DNA of 64,000 nt from Streptomyces venezuelae (GCF_008642335.1 NZ_CP029191.1:2542001-2606000); one strand, 5' to 3'; counted from the stretch's first letter, positions 17,562 through 26,912 are shown. Notes: generated from the sequence alone by a model not told the origin. Program-made: numbers and translations.

Positions 17562-18883
17562 CCCGACTCGCCCGCCTTCTCCGCGTCCGGCTCGGCGTGG
17601 GCGCCGGCGTCCTCCGTCACGGGCTCCACGAGCACCGTCATGATGCGGTTGCGGCGGCCCGCCGCGGACTCCGCGGTGAGCCTCAGCTCGCGCGCGTCCG
17701 GCAGCGGCACGGTCGCGGACGCCCCGGCGATCGGGACGCGGCCCAGCTGCTTGGCGAGGAGACCGCCGACGGTCTCCACGTCCTCGTCGTCGAACTCGTC
17801 AACCCCGAAGAGCTCCCCGAGGTCGCCGATGTCGAGGCGGGCCGTCACGCGGTAACAGCCGTCGGCCAGCTCCTCGACGGGCGGCAGCTCGCGGTCGTAC
17901 TCGTCGGTGATCTCGCCGACGATCTCCTCGAGGATGTCCTCGATGGTGACGATGCCGGCCGTGCCGCCGTACTCGTCGATGACCACGGCCACGTGGTTGC
18001 GCTCCTGCTGCATCTCGCGCAGCAGGTCGCCCGCGTTCTTCGTGTCCGGGACGAAGGTGGCCGGGCGCATCGCCGTCGACACCAGGTCGGACTCGCTGTC
18101 GCGGTTGATGTGCGTCTTGCGGGCCAGGTCCTTCAGGTACACCATGCCGACGATGTCGTCCTCGCTCTCACCCGTCACCGGTATGCGCGAGAAGCCGGAG
18201 CGCAGCGCGAGGGTCAGGGCCTGGCGGATCGTCTTGAACCGTTCGATGGCGACCAGGTCCGTGCGCGGGACCATGACCTCCCGTACGAGGGTGTCGCCGA
18301 GCTCGAAGACGGAGTGGACCATGCGCCGCTCCTCGTCCTCGATCAGCGACTCCTTCTCGGCGAGGTCCACCATGGCGCGCAGCTCGGCCTCGGAGGCGAA
18401 CGGGCCACGCCGGAATCCCTTACCGGGCGTGAGCGCGTTGCCGATGAGGATCAGGAGCGGCGGGATCGGACCCATGATCCTGGCGAGCGGCAGCAGGACG
18501 TAGGACGCGGCGGTCGCCGTGTTCAGCGGGTGCTGGCGGCCGATCGTGCGCGGGGAGACGCCCACCGCGACGTAGCTGACCAGGACCATCACGCCGATGG
18601 CGACCGCGAGGGCGTGCCAGGTCTCATCGAACTCCTGGAGGCAGGCGTACGTCACCAGGGCGGCGGCGGCCATCTCGCACGCCACGCGCACGAGCAGCGC
18701 CACGTTGAGGTACCGCGTCGGGTCGGCGGCGACCTGCGCGAGCTTCGCGCTGCCGCGCCGCCCGGAGCGGACCGCCTCGTCCGCGCGGAAGCTGGAGACA
18801 CGGGCGATGCCCGCCTCGGCGCAGGCCGCGAGCCAGGCCACGACGACCAGGGCGACCGCGCCGGCGATCAGCTGAGGATTCAT
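17558..18883 (-). CDS. CNNM/CorC-type membrane protein (hemolysin family)
   Basis: A 441-residue magnesium/cobalt transport-associated membrane protein. The DUF21/CNNM membrane domain has four hydrophobic segments (5-25, 60-82, 88-110, 125-150), then two CBS domains (about 205-325, with VMVPRTDLVAI and VVIDEYGGTAGIVTIEDILEEIVGEI), then the CorC_HlyC domain (about 340-425). The hemolysin name is historical. It starts four bases after ybeY and overlaps the MmcQ-like gene. Confidence 0.94.
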   Translation of the reverse strand: MNPQLIAGAVALVVVAWLAACAEAGIARVSSFRADEAVRSGRRGSAKLAQVAADPTRYLNVALLVRVACEMAAAALVTYACLQEFDETWHALAVAIGVMVLVSYVAVGVSPRTIGRQHPLNTATAASYVLLPLARIMGPIPPLLILIGNALTPGKGFRRGPFASEAELRAMVDLAEKESLIEDEERRMVHSVFELGDTLVREVMVPRTDLVAIERFKTIRQALTLALRSGFSRIPVTGESEDDIVGMVYLKDLARKTHINRDSESDLVSTAMRPATFVPDTKNAGDLLREMQQERNHVAVVIDEYGGTAGIVTIEDILEEIVGEITDEYDRELPPVEELADGCYRVTARLDIGDLGELFGVDEFDDEDVETVGGLLAKQLGRVPIAGASATVPLPDARELRLTAESAAGRRNRIMTVLVEPVTEDAGAHAEPDAEKAGESG

Positions 18884-18887
18884 GGCG

Positions 18888-19385
18888 CTACGAGACCGTG
18901 GGCGCCGGGGACGGGCCGGTCAGGCCCTTCTCGGCGCGCCAGCCGTCGACGATCGCGGCCTGCAGGCCGAACATCTCGGCCTTCTCGTCGGGCTCCTCGT
19001 GGTCGTACCCGAGCAGGTGCAGGACGCCGTGGACGGTGAGGAGCTGGAGCTCCTCGTCCATGGAGTGCTCCGTGGGGGCGTCCTTGCCCTGCTTGGTGGC
19101 GACCTCGGGGCAGAGCACGATGTCGCCGAGGAGGCCCTGCGGGGGCTCGTCGTCGTCCTTCATGGGCGGGCGCAGCTCGTCCATGGGGAAGGACATGACG
19201 TCCGTGGGCCCCGGCAGGTCCATCCACTGGATGTGCAGCTGCTCCATGGCGTCGGTGTCCACGACGATCACCGAGAGCTCGGAGAGCGGGTGGATGCGCA
19301 TCCGCGCGAGGGCGTAGCGGGCGATGTCGAGGATCGCCTGCTCGTCGACCTCGGTTCCGGACTCGTTGTTGACGTCGATCGACAT
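18888..19385 (-). CDS. ybeY: Endoribonuclease YbeY
   Basis: A metal-dependent RNase of 165 residues needed for 16S rRNA 3' end maturation and ribosome quality control. The zinc site H-x3-H-x5-H is His119, His123 and His129 in [11 protein letters not shown], and the conserved Arg/Ser region [11 protein letters not shown] is present. It lies 12 bases after phoH and four bases before the CNNM gene, a very common bacterial cluster. Confidence 0.96.
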   Translation of the reverse strand: MSIDVNNESGTEVDEQAILDIARYALARMRIHPLSELSVIVVDTDAMEQLHIQWMDLPGPTDVMSFPMDELRPPMKDDDEPPQGLLGDIVLCPEVATKQGKDAPTEHSMDEELQLLTVHGVLHLLGYDHEEPDEKAEMFGLQAAIVDGWRAEKGLTGPSPAPTVS

Positions 19386-19397
19386 GGTGCTGCTGGT

Positions 19398-20417
19398 CTA
19401 CTTCCCGTTGTGGCGGCTGTCGTGCTGTTCGTACGCATCGACGATACGGCCGACCAGCTTGTGCCGGACCACGTCGTTGGACGTGAGCCGCGAGAAGTGG
19501 ATGTCCTCGACGCCGTCGAGGATCCGCTGCACCTCGCGCAGGCCGCTCTTCGTGCCGCCGGGCAGGTCGACCTGGGTGATGTCACCGGTGATGACGATCT
19601 TCGAGTCGAAGCCGAGGCGGGTCAGGAACATCTTCATCTGCTCGGCGCTGGTGTTCTGCGCCTCGTCGAGGATGATGAACGCGTCGTTCAGCGTCCGGCC
19701 GCGCATGTACGCGAGGGGGGCGACCTCGATGGTGCCCGCGGCCATGAGGCGCGGGATGGAGTCGGGGTCGAGCATGTCGTGCAGCGCGTCGTACAGCGGG
19801 CGCAGGTACGGGTCGATCTTCTCGTACAGCGTGCCCGGCAGGAAGCCGAGCCGCTCGCCCGCCTCGACCGCGGGGCGCGTCAGGATGATGCGGTTGACCT
19901 GCTTGGACTGCAGGGCCTGCACGGCCTTGGCCATGGCGAGGTAGGTCTTGCCGGTGCCCGCGGGCCCGATCCCGAAGACGATGGTGTGCTTGTCGATCGC
20001 GTCGACGTACCGCTTCTGGTTGAGGGTCTTGGGGCGGATGGTGCGGCCGCGGGACGAGAGGATGTTCTGCGTGAGGACCTCGGCGGGGGTCTCCTCCGCG
20101 CCGTTGCCGTTCTCGTCCGCCCTGAGCATGGCGATCGAGCGTTCCACTGCGTCCTCCGTCATCGGCTGACCGGTGCGGAGCACCAGCATCATCTGGTCGA
20201 ACAAGCGCTGGATGAGTGCGACTTCGGGGGCGCTGCCCACGGCGCTGATCTCATTGCCCCGGACGTGGATGTCGGCCGCCGGGAAGGCCTTCTCGATCAC
20301 CCGCAGCAGGGCGTCGCCGGAGCCGAGAACCGTCACCATCGGGTGGTTCGCCGGGACGGTGAAGTGGGCTCGGGCCCGGTCCTGCGCGTCGGTGTGAGTC
20401 GTGGGTGTCTGAGTCAT
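19398..20417 (-). CDS. phoH: PhoH-like ATPase
   Basis: A cytoplasmic P-loop ATPase of 339 residues, related to the helicase superfamily and linked to RNA metabolism through its constant ybeY neighbour. An N-terminal KH-like part (20-120) precedes the ATPase. Walker A is GPAGTGKT (151-158) and Walker B is [21 protein letters not shown] is sensor-like. It is the first gene of the phoH-ybeY-CNNM-mmcQ operon. The 157 bases upstream hold no clear promoter by eye. Confidence 0.95.
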   Translation of the reverse strand: MTQTPTTHTDAQDRARAHFTVPANHPMVTVLGSGDALLRVIEKAFPAADIHVRGNEISAVGSAPEVALIQRLFDQMMLVLRTGQPMTEDAVERSIAMLRADENGNGAEETPAEVLTQNILSSRGRTIRPKTLNQKRYVDAIDKHTIVFGIGPAGTGKTYLAMAKAVQALQSKQVNRIILTRPAVEAGERLGFLPGTLYEKIDPYLRPLYDALHDMLDPDSIPRLMAAGTIEVAPLAYMRGRTLNDAFIILDEAQNTSAEQMKMFLTRLGFDSKIVITGDITQVDLPGGTKSGLREVQRILDGVEDIHFSRLTSNDVVRHKLVGRIVDAYEQHDSRHNGK

Positions 20418-20574
20418 GGGCCGGCTCTGTAGGCCTGCTCATCCTCCTCGTGCGGGGCTTGGTGGCCGCTCGACAGCCTTGCTCCCCCAAGAGTACGACG
20501 CGGCACGGTACAGGCCGTAGGCCTTTTCCTCCCTTCCGCCTCAGCTCTTGCGCCCTTCCGCCTCGGCTCGTCCG

Positions 20575-21678
20575 CTACGCCGACCGGAATCCGATCGTCG
20601 GCACGGCCCTGCGGAGCGGCCACGGGCGGGCCGCGGCGGGCAGGAGGGACTGCAGGAAGGCGTAGCGCCGCAGGGCCAGGGGGTCCTGGTCGTCGAATTC
20701 GCGGACCCGGCGCCACCACGCGCCGACCTCCGCCCAGCCCGGCGCCGACAGGGAGCCGCCGAACTCCTGGACGGAGAGCGCCGCCGTGAGGCCCGCGAAG
20801 GCGAGCCGGTCCGCGAGGGGCCACTCGGCGAGGGTGCCGGTGACGAACCCGGCGACGAAGACGTCGCCGGCGCCGGTGGGGTCGAGCGCCTCGACCTCGA
20901 TGGCGGGGACCTCCGCCGTCTCGCCGGTCCGCCCGTCCACGGCGTACGCGCCCTCGGCGCCGAGGGTCACCACGGCGAGCGGCACGTGCTCGGTGAGGGC
21001 GTGGGCGGCCGCGCGGGGGCAGGAGGTGCGGGTGTAGCGCATCGCCTCTTCCGCGTTGGGCAGGAACGCCTCGCAGTGCTCCAGGTCGGCGAGGCCCGCG
21101 AGGTCCCAGCGGCCGGTGTCGTCCCAGCCGACGTCGGCGAAGATCCGGGTGCCGCTGCGGGCGGCCTGGGCGATCCAGGGGGCGCGGGTGCCGGGGGTCA
21201 GGGAGGCGACGGCGGCACGCGCGCGGGGCGGGCAGGACGGGGCGCCTCCGTCGGGGGCGTCGGCGTCCGGGGGCGGCTCGTGGCCGTGGCTCACCATGGT
21301 GCGTTCGCCCTCGTACGCCATGGAGACGGTCACCGGGGAGTGCCAGCCGGGGACGGTCCGTGACGGGGTGAGGTCGATGCCCTCCCCCTGTTCGAGGGCG
21401 TCCCAGCAGTACTCGCCGTAATGGTCGTCCCCGAAGGCCGCGGCCAGCGAGGTATGCAGGCCGAGCCGGGCGAGGGCGGTCGCCATGTTGGCGACGCCCC
21501 CGGGGCTCGATCCCATGCCGCGGGCCCAGGACTCGGTTCCGCGCACGGGCGCCGAGTCGAGGCCGGTGAAGATGATGTCGAGGAAGACCGTGCCGGTGAG
21601 GTAGACGTCGCAGTCCGGATCCCCGGCTCTGCGGGCCGCTTTCAGCGGGTCGACGGTGGGCTGTACGGGTACGACCAT
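20575..21678 (-). CDS. PfkB-family carbohydrate kinase
   Basis: A 367-residue ribokinase-family sugar or nucleoside kinase. The N-terminal signature MGSSPGGVANMATALARLG binds substrate, and the C-terminal DPTGAGDVFVAGFV carries the catalytic Asp and the anion hole. The Pro/Asp/Gly-rich stretch near residues 131-150 looks like a disordered insertion. The substrate is unknown. It ends 157 bases before phoH and begins 57 bases from a MITE. Confidence 0.9.
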   Translation of the reverse strand: MVVPVQPTVDPLKAARRAGDPDCDVYLTGTVFLDIIFTGLDSAPVRGTESWARGMGSSPGGVANMATALARLGLHTSLAAAFGDDHYGEYCWDALEQGEGIDLTPSRTVPGWHSPVTVSMAYEGERTMVSHGHEPPPDADAPDGGAPSCPPRARAAVASLTPGTRAPWIAQAARSGTRIFADVGWDDTGRWDLAGLADLEHCEAFLPNAEEAMRYTRTSCPRAAAHALTEHVPLAVVTLGAEGAYAVDGRTGETAEVPAIEVEALDPTGAGDVFVAGFVTGTLAEWPLADRLAFAGLTAALSVQEFGGSLSAPGWAEVGAWWRRVREFDDQDPLALRRYAFLQSLLPAAARPWPLRRAVPTIGFRSA

Positions 21679-21735
21679 GCAGGCAACGTAACGGACGATG
21701 CCTGAAGAGGCTCGCGGTTACCGGCCGTGGACCTA

Positions 21736-21909
21736 GGGCCTGTGTCGGAAGTCCCGCCTGCCCGGCGACGCCCGGCACGCGCCCTCGCGGCGTTGTCGGG
21801 ACACCCCGATACAACCAGTATCGGGGCGACCCTCCGCCTTGCGATCGCACGCACCGGACGCCGCCGGGCCCGCCCTCCGGGCGAACGACGGGACTTCCGA
21901 CACAGGCCC
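21736..21909. mobile_element. MITE with perfect 21-bp terminal inverted repeats and TA target duplication
   Basis: A 174-bp non-coding element. Its ends, beginning GGGCCTGTGTCGGAAGTCCC at 21736 and the exact complement ending at 21909, match over 21 bases. It is flanked by TA on both sides (21734-21735 and 21910-21911), as expected for IS5- or IS630-type transposition. There is no transposase. The right TA plus the terminal base supply the TAG stop codon of the neighbouring dehydratase gene. ORFs across it are artefacts of the inverted ends. Confidence 0.85.
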
Positions 21910-23213
21910 TACCAGCGCGGCACGGCCGGAGTCGTCCAGTCCGGGTCGGCCGCCCGCATCGCCGCCGCGTCGTCGCGCTCCCTGAACGCGCGGAAGTCGT
22001 CGTCGAGCCAGCGGGCGTGCAGGGCGGCCAGCCTGTCCCTGTCGAGTTCGACGCCGAGGCCCGGGGCGTCGGTGACGGCGACCTTGCCGCCGGTGAACCG
22101 GAGCCGGGAGGTCAGGACGTCCTCGGCCTGCCACGGGTAGTGCGAGTCGCAGGCGTGCTCAAGGCCTTGGACGGTTGCCGCCACGTGGGTCATCGCGGCG
22201 AGGCTGATGCCCAGGTGTGTATTGGAGTGCATGGACACGCTGACGCCGAACGTGCGGCAGACGGCGGCCAGTTCACGGGTCCGGCGCAGTCCGCCCCAGT
22301 AGTGGTGGTCGGAGAGCACGACCTGCACGGCGCCCTTCGCGAAGGCCTCCGGTATCTCCTCGAAGGTCGTCACGCACATGTTCGTGGCGAGCGGCACGCG
22401 CGTGCCCGCGGCGACCCGCGCCATGGCGGGCGTGCCGAGCGCCGGGTCCTCCAGGTATTCGAGTACGTCGCCGAGCTCGGCGGCGACCTTCAGGGACGTC
22501 TCCACGGACCAGGCTCCGTTGGGGTCGAGCCGCAGCGGCAGGCCGGGGAACGCCTCGGCGAGGGCGCGGATCGCGGCGATCTCCTCGTCGGGCGGGAAGA
22601 CGCCACCCTTGAGCTTGAACGAGGTGAAGCCGTACCGATCGGTGAACAGGCGGGCCTGCGCGACGATCCCGGCCGGGTCGAGCGCGGCACCCCACCCCTC
22701 GTCCTGCTCGCTCACGACGCCGGCCGGGTGCTCGGCCCACTTGTAGAACAGGTACGCGCTGTACTCCACGGCGTCGCGCACCTTGCCGCCGAGCAGCGCG
22801 TGCACGGGCAGCCCGAGCGCCTTGCCGAGGGCATCGAGGCAGGCGACCTCAAACCCGGAGACGACGGAGAGCCGCAGCTTGTCGGCGGTCTGCACGCCGC
22901 GCAGACCGCCGACGTCCACGGAGTCGTCGACCCGCGCGGCGTCCACGGCCACGTCGTCCGCGAGTGTGAACAGCCCGTTGAGATCGGACACGTCGTGCCC
23001 GACGAGCCGCCCGGCCAGCGGCCGGGCGAGCTCGAGGTACTTCGAGTCCCCGTACGTCTCCCCTATGCCCGTCACCCCACCTGCGGTGACCACCTCGATG
23101 ATCAGACGGGGCGTGTAGGGCTGATGGACGCCCTGCGTGTTGAGCAGCGGGGGGTCGGCGACGAGGACGGGGGTGAGACGGACATCCGCGATGACGAGAC
23201 TCTGTCCATACAT
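21909..23213 (-). CDS. Enolase-superfamily sugar-acid dehydratase (glucarate dehydratase-like)
   Basis: A 434-residue dehydratase of the mandelate racemase/glucarate dehydratase group, removing water from an aldarate such as D-glucarate. The catalytic base region FKLKGG and metal ligands LDPNGAW, LEDP and TNM are visible, as are SDHHYWGG and the catalytic His in SMHSNTHLG. The C-terminal stop TAG is formed at the MITE junction. A TTGACG-N17-TAGTCT promoter ends eight bases before the ATG and there is no Shine-Dalgarno, so the mRNA is probably leaderless. Confidence 0.93.
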   Translation of the reverse strand: MYGQSLVIADVRLTPVLVADPPLLNTQGVHQPYTPRLIIEVVTAGGVTGIGETYGDSKYLELARPLAGRLVGHDVSDLNGLFTLADDVAVDAARVDDSVDVGGLRGVQTADKLRLSVVSGFEVACLDALGKALGLPVHALLGGKVRDAVEYSAYLFYKWAEHPAGVVSEQDEGWGAALDPAGIVAQARLFTDRYGFTSFKLKGGVFPPDEEIAAIRALAEAFPGLPLRLDPNGAWSVETSLKVAAELGDVLEYLEDPALGTPAMARVAAGTRVPLATNMCVTTFEEIPEAFAKGAVQVVLSDHHYWGGLRRTRELAAVCRTFGVSVSMHSNTHLGISLAAMTHVAATVQGLEHACDSHYPWQAEDVLTSRLRFTGGKVAVTDAPGLGVELDRDRLAALHARWLDDDFRAFRERDDAAAMRAADPDWTTPAVPRW

Positions 23214-23221
23214 GAGAACGG

Positions 23222-23250
23222 AGACTAGGTACGCGAACGAGGGCCGTCAA
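23222..23250 (-). promoter_or_regulatory. Promoter of the dehydratase gene
   Basis: TTGACG (23245-23250) and TAGTCT (23222-23227) are separated by exactly 17 bases, close to the housekeeping sigma consensus. The predicted start of transcription is at or within two bases of the ATG. Confidence 0.7.
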
Positions 23251-23266
23251 TGGTGGGCGCGGGGCG

Positions 23267-24454
23267 CTACAGCTCCGCCTCGATCAGGTCGGCGGCGCGC
23301 ACCGCACCGCCCTCGGCACGGACCTGCGCCCGCAACTCCGCGCACCTGCGCGCGACCTCGGGGTCCGAGGTCAGTTCGAGCAGCGCGGCCCGCAGCACCT
23401 CCCCGGTCGCCTCCGGCGTGTCCACGCGCCGCGCGACACCGAGCTCCACGAGCCGGTCCGCGTTCATCGGCTGCTCCGCGCCCTGCGGCACGGCGATCAT
23501 CGGCACACCGGCATGCAGGCCCTCGCCGCTGCTGCCCATCCCGGCGTGCGTGACGAAGGCGTCGGCCTGCGCAAGGACGGCCAACTGCGGTACCCAGGAC
23601 CGGACTTCGATGTTGCCGGGAAGTTCGTCGCCCAGCTCTTCGGGATCCACGTGCCTGCCGATCTGCAGCACGACGTGCCACCCCGGCAGATCCCCGAAGG
23701 CGGCCACGCACTGCCGGTAGAACTCCGGCTGCACGGTGTACGCCGAGCCGAGCGACACCAGCAGCACCTTCTCGGCGTATGAGGGCCGCGTCCAGCTCTC
23801 CCGCGCGGCGCGGTCGCCGAGGCAGGGCCCGACGAAGTCGACCCGCGTCGGGTCGACGGTGTCGGCGTGCGGCTGCATGGCCCGCGGAATGGTGGCGAGG
23901 GCGCGCGGCGGCACCCCGGAGAACTCCGCGACGTCCGGCGTGGTGGCGCCGCACCCGGCGAGCCACTCCTTGAAGCGGGCCTCCAGGGCGTCGGCGCCCG
24001 GCAGTTGCGCGAGGTGCGCGCCGACATCCTCCTGATAGCTGCCCCACGCCACGAAGGTGGGCGACAGCTGCACGAGCGGCCGCACCTGCGCCTCGGCGAG
24101 CGCACGGGCGACGTACGCGCCGATGTCGTACAGATAGAGGTCCGCGGGGTCGTCGTCGTACGCCGCGTGGAGCTGCGGGAGCACCGCCATCGCGTCGTCG
24201 AGGAAGAGCGCACTGGCCTCGATCGGGTCGTCGGGCCAGATGTTGTCGCGGAACGGGAGCGTGGACTCGTACGCGACGAGTTCGGCGCCGGTGGGCTCGA
24301 TGAGTTCGGCGGTCGCGGGGTCGTTGGCGTACGTCACGCGGTGGCCGCGCGCCACCAGTTCACGGATGACTTCGAGTCCGGGCAGCACGTGGCTGACCAT
24401 CGGGACGCCGACCATGGCGATGTGGGCAGGGCGGCGGGAGAGTCGATGAGGCAT
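23267..24454 (-). CDS. Macrolide-type UDP-glycosyltransferase (MGT/OleD-like)
   Basis: A GT1-family glycosyltransferase of 395 residues. The N-terminal HIAMVGVPMVSHVLPGLEVIRELVARGHRVTYA and the C-terminal donor-binding region EVRSWVPQLAVLAQADAFVTHAGMGSSGEGLHAGVPMIAVPQGAEQ resemble MgtA, OleD and OleI, which inactivate macrolides by glycosylation. Substrate assignment is by family only. The GGAGGA site six bases before the ATG sits in a small hairpin (GTTCC-TGGA-GGAAC). A nine-codon ORF with its own promoter lies about 110 bases upstream, suggesting attenuation. Confidence 0.9.
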   Translation of the reverse strand: MPHRLSRRPAHIAMVGVPMVSHVLPGLEVIRELVARGHRVTYANDPATAELIEPTGAELVAYESTLPFRDNIWPDDPIEASALFLDDAMAVLPQLHAAYDDDPADLYLYDIGAYVARALAEAQVRPLVQLSPTFVAWGSYQEDVGAHLAQLPGADALEARFKEWLAGCGATTPDVAEFSGVPPRALATIPRAMQPHADTVDPTRVDFVGPCLGDRAARESWTRPSYAEKVLLVSLGSAYTVQPEFYRQCVAAFGDLPGWHVVLQIGRHVDPEELGDELPGNIEVRSWVPQLAVLAQADAFVTHAGMGSSGEGLHAGVPMIAVPQGAEQPMNADRLVELGVARRVDTPEATGEVLRAALLELTSDPEVARRCAELRAQVRAEGGAVRAADLIEAEL

Positions 24455-24563
24455 GGATGTTCCTCCAGGAACGGAGAGCTACGGATCCGTGGTGTGCGGA
24501 TGAGGACACGGCGGCCCACCGCCGCGGTCCTGTCCGGACGGGCGGGGGCCTGCTGGGGCCGTG

Positions 24564-24593
24564 TCAGCCGTAGATCTGCGCGATGGAGTCCAT
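24564..24593 (-). CDS. Putative leader peptide of the glycosyltransferase (MDSIAQIYG)
   Basis: A nine-codon ORF that begins seven bases after a TAGGGT -10 element and ends 109 bases before the glycosyltransferase ATG. Downstream RNA has several self-complementary blocks: GACACGG with CCGTGTC, the palindrome ACGGATCCGT, and a hairpin around the ribosome-binding site. Macrolide resistance genes are often induced by drug-dependent stalling on short leaders. This peptide lacks the well-known erm stall motifs, so the idea rests on position. Confidence 0.5.
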   Translation of the reverse strand: MDSIAQIYG

Positions 24594-24600
24594 GCCGGGG

Positions 24601-24630
24601 ACCCTAGTCGGGCATCCGGCGGTCAGTCGA
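24601..24630 (-). promoter_or_regulatory. Putative glycosyltransferase promoter overlapping the deaminase stop codon
   Basis: TCGACT (24625-24630) and TAGGGT (24601-24606) are 18 bases apart on the minus strand. The -35 element overlaps the TGA of the upstream deaminase gene at 24623-24625. Confidence 0.5.
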
Positions 24631-25624
24631 ACGAATAAGCGTCGACCTCGGCGAGGTACTTCGCCCGCAGCGCCTCGTCCGCCGCGTCCCGGTCGAGGAA
24701 GCTCGCCAGGAAGGAGTTGCGGGCGAGCGTGCGCAGCCGCTCCCGGTCGAGACCCAGGGCCTCGCGGACGGCGTGGAAGTTGTCGTCCGCGTACCCGCCG
24801 AAGTAGGCCGGGTCGTCGGAGTTGACCGTGCACATGAGGCCCGCGTCCAGCATCCGCGGCAGCGGGTGGTCCTCCAGGACGTCGATGGTGCGCAGCCGGA
24901 CGTTCGAGAGCGGGCAGAGCGTGAGCGGGACGCGGTCGCGGACCAGGCGCTCCACCAGTTCCGGGTCCTCAACGCAGCGCAGCCCGTGGTCGATGCGCTC
25001 GACGCGCAGGACGTCCAGGGCCTCCGTGATGTACGCGGGCGGCCCCTCCTCGCCCGCGTGGGCGACGAGCCGCAGGCCGCGGGCGGCGGCGGCCTCGTAC
25101 ACCTCCTTGAACTTGGCCGGCGGGTGGCCGACCTCGGCGGAGTCCAGGCCGATGCCGATGATGCGGTGGAGGTACGGCTCGGCGGCCTCCAGCGTCTCCA
25201 TCGCGGACTCGGCGGACTGATCGCGCAGGAAGCACATGATCAGGCGCGTGGAGACGCCGTGCCGCTCCTCGCTGCGGTCCAGGGCGCGGGCGAGGCCTTC
25301 GACGACGGTGCCGATGGGGACGCCGCGCGCGGTGTGGGCCTGCGGGTCGAAGAAGATCTCCGCGTGCCGGACGCCCTGTGCGGCGGCGCGGGCGAGGTAG
25401 GCGTCCGCGAGCTCCTCGAAGTCGGCCTCGGTGCGCAGCACGGCCATGAGCCGGTAGTAGAGGTTGAGGAAGGTCTGGAGGTCGTCGAAGAGGTAGGCCT
25501 TGCGGAGCTCTTCGGTGTCGGCGTACGGGAGTTCCACGCCGTTGCGTGCGGCGAGGGCGAAGGCGAGCTCGGGTTCGAGGGTGCCTTCGATGTGGAGGTG
25601 GAGTTCGGCCTTGGGGATCGGCAT
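24623..25624 (-). CDS. Adenine/adenosine deaminase family protein (probably adenine deaminase)
   Basis: A purine deaminase of 333 residues. The metal-binding AELHLHIEGTLEP start, HAGEEGPP and the catalytic SDDPAYFGGYADDNF region are all intact. The last motif, with SDDPAYFGG rather than the NTDDP of true adenosine deaminases, is the pattern of Aah1 and Pseudomonas PA0148 type adenine deaminases, so free adenine may be the real substrate. It lies 13 bases after the RNase Z gene, ending the HIT-rnz-deaminase operon. Confidence 0.85.
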   Translation of the reverse strand: MPIPKAELHLHIEGTLEPELAFALAARNGVELPYADTEELRKAYLFDDLQTFLNLYYRLMAVLRTEADFEELADAYLARAAAQGVRHAEIFFDPQAHTARGVPIGTVVEGLARALDRSEERHGVSTRLIMCFLRDQSAESAMETLEAAEPYLHRIIGIGLDSAEVGHPPAKFKEVYEAAAARGLRLVAHAGEEGPPAYITEALDVLRVERIDHGLRCVEDPELVERLVRDRVPLTLCPLSNVRLRTIDVLEDHPLPRMLDAGLMCTVNSDDPAYFGGYADDNFHAVREALGLDRERLRTLARNSFLASFLDRDAADEALRAKYLAEVDAYSFD

Positions 25625-25637
25625 GGTGCGGTCTCGC

Positions 25638-26543
25638 TCAGGTTCGTTTGGGGAGGGGCACGCGCAACAGGTCGCGGGCGACGGTGAGTTCGCCGTCGTA
25701 TCCGGCGGCGCGGGCCTGCTGTTCGTACAGGCTCGGGTCGGGGTAGCGCTGGCTGAAGTGGGTGAGGACGAGGTGGCGGACGCCCGCCTCGACGGCGACG
25801 CGTGCGGCCTGCCCGGCGGTCAAGTGCCCGTGATCGACGGCGAGTTTCTCGTCCTCGTCAAGAAAGGTCGACTCGATGACGAGCATGTCGCAGCCTTCGG
25901 CGAGGGCGTGCACGCCGTCGCAGAGCCGGGTGTCCATCACGAAGGCGAAGCGCTGTCCGCGCCGCACCTCGCTGACCTCTTCGAGGGCCACTCCGCGCAG
26001 GCTGCCCTCCTTCTGGAGGCGACCCACGTCGGGCCCGCTGATCCCGTGCCCGGCGAGGAGCTCGGGCAGCATGCGGCGCCCGTCGGGCTCGGTGAGCCGG
26101 TAGCCGTACGACTCGACCGGGTGGGAGAGCTTCATCGCGTCGAGGGTATACGCGGGCGTGACGTCCAGAGGGCCGTCCGCGGCGACCGGCGCCTCGGTGA
26201 GCGAGACGGTCTCCCGGTAGGCCGTCGCGTACCGCAGCCGGTCGAAGAACCGCTGCCCCGACGCCGGGTAGTGGGCGGTGACGGGGTGCGGGACCCGGTC
26301 GAGGTTGATGCGCTGGATCACCCCGGCCAGGCCCAGGGAGTGGTCGCCGTGGAAGTGCGTGACGCAGATCCGGTGCAGGTCGTGGGCGGCGACCCCGGCG
26401 CGCAGCATCTGGCGCTGCGTGCCCTCGCCGGGGTCGAACATGATTCCCTGGCCGTCCCAGAGCAGGACGTAGCCGTTGTGGTTGCGGTGCCGGGTGGGGA
26501 CCTGGCTGGCGGTGCCGAGCACCACCAGTTCACGTGCGGACAA
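25638..26543 (-). CDS. rnz: Ribonuclease Z (tRNA 3'-endonuclease)
   Basis: A metallo-beta-lactamase-fold nuclease of 301 residues that removes 3' trailers from tRNA precursors lacking an encoded CCA. The zinc motif [13 protein letters not shown], the [10 protein letters not shown] region and the late [11 protein letters not shown] motif are typical. The bacterial short form is usually about 300 residues, so it looks complete. It follows the HIT gene by 15 bases. Confidence 0.9.
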   Translation of the reverse strand: MSARELVVLGTASQVPTRHRNHNGYVLLWDGQGIMFDPGEGTQRQMLRAGVAAHDLHRICVTHFHGDHSLGLAGVIQRINLDRVPHPVTAHYPASGQRFFDRLRYATAYRETVSLTEAPVAADGPLDVTPAYTLDAMKLSHPVESYGYRLTEPDGRRMLPELLAGHGISGPDVGRLQKEGSLRGVALEEVSEVRRGQRFAFVMDTRLCDGVHALAEGCDMLVIESTFLDEDEKLAVDHGHLTAGQAARVAVEAGVRHLVLTHFSQRYPDPSLYEQQARAAGYDGELTVARDLLRVPLPKRT

Positions 26544-26558
26544 GGAGGACGGTCCCCG

Positions 26559-26912
26559 CTATCCGGGCGGCCACTGGAGGCCGCGGCCGCCCAGGACGTG
26601 CGCGTGCGCGTGCCAGACGGTCTGGCCGGCGCCGGACCCGGTGTTGAAGACGATGCGGTAGCTGTCGGCCTTCTCCTCGGCGGCGACCTCGCCCGCCTCC
26701 CGCAGCACGTCCGCGGCGATCGCGGGCTCGGCGGCGGCGAGCGACGCGGCGTCCGGGTAGTGCGCCTTGGGGATGACCAGGACGTGGGTCGGCGCCTGCG
26801 GGTTGATGTCGCGGAAGGCCACGGTCGTCTCGGTCTCCCGGACAACGGTCGCCGGCACGTCACCCGCGACGATCTTGCAAAACAGACAGTCGCTTCGCGC
26901 TTCGCCCGCCAT
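26559..26912 (-). CDS. Histidine triad (HIT/HINT) protein
   Basis: A 117-residue nucleotide-binding hydrolase of the HINT type, cleaving phosphoramidate or aminoacyl-adenylate bonds. The triad is His101-x-His103-x-His105 in HAHAHVLGG, preceded by GAGQTVW. Cys9 and Cys12 (CLFC) with His51 form the common zinc site. It starts the operon HIT-rnz-deaminase, 74 bases after the tricorn stop. Confidence 0.94.
   Translation of the reverse strand: MAGEARSDCLFCKIVAGDVPATVVRETETTVAFRDINPQAPTHVLVIPKAHYPDAASLAAAEPAIAADVLREAGEVAAEEKADSYRIVFNTGSGAGQTVWHAHAHVLGGRGLQWPPG

Noticed and set aside
21727..22140. ORFs crossing the MITE
   Set aside because: They arise from the inverted ends and do not match a transposase.
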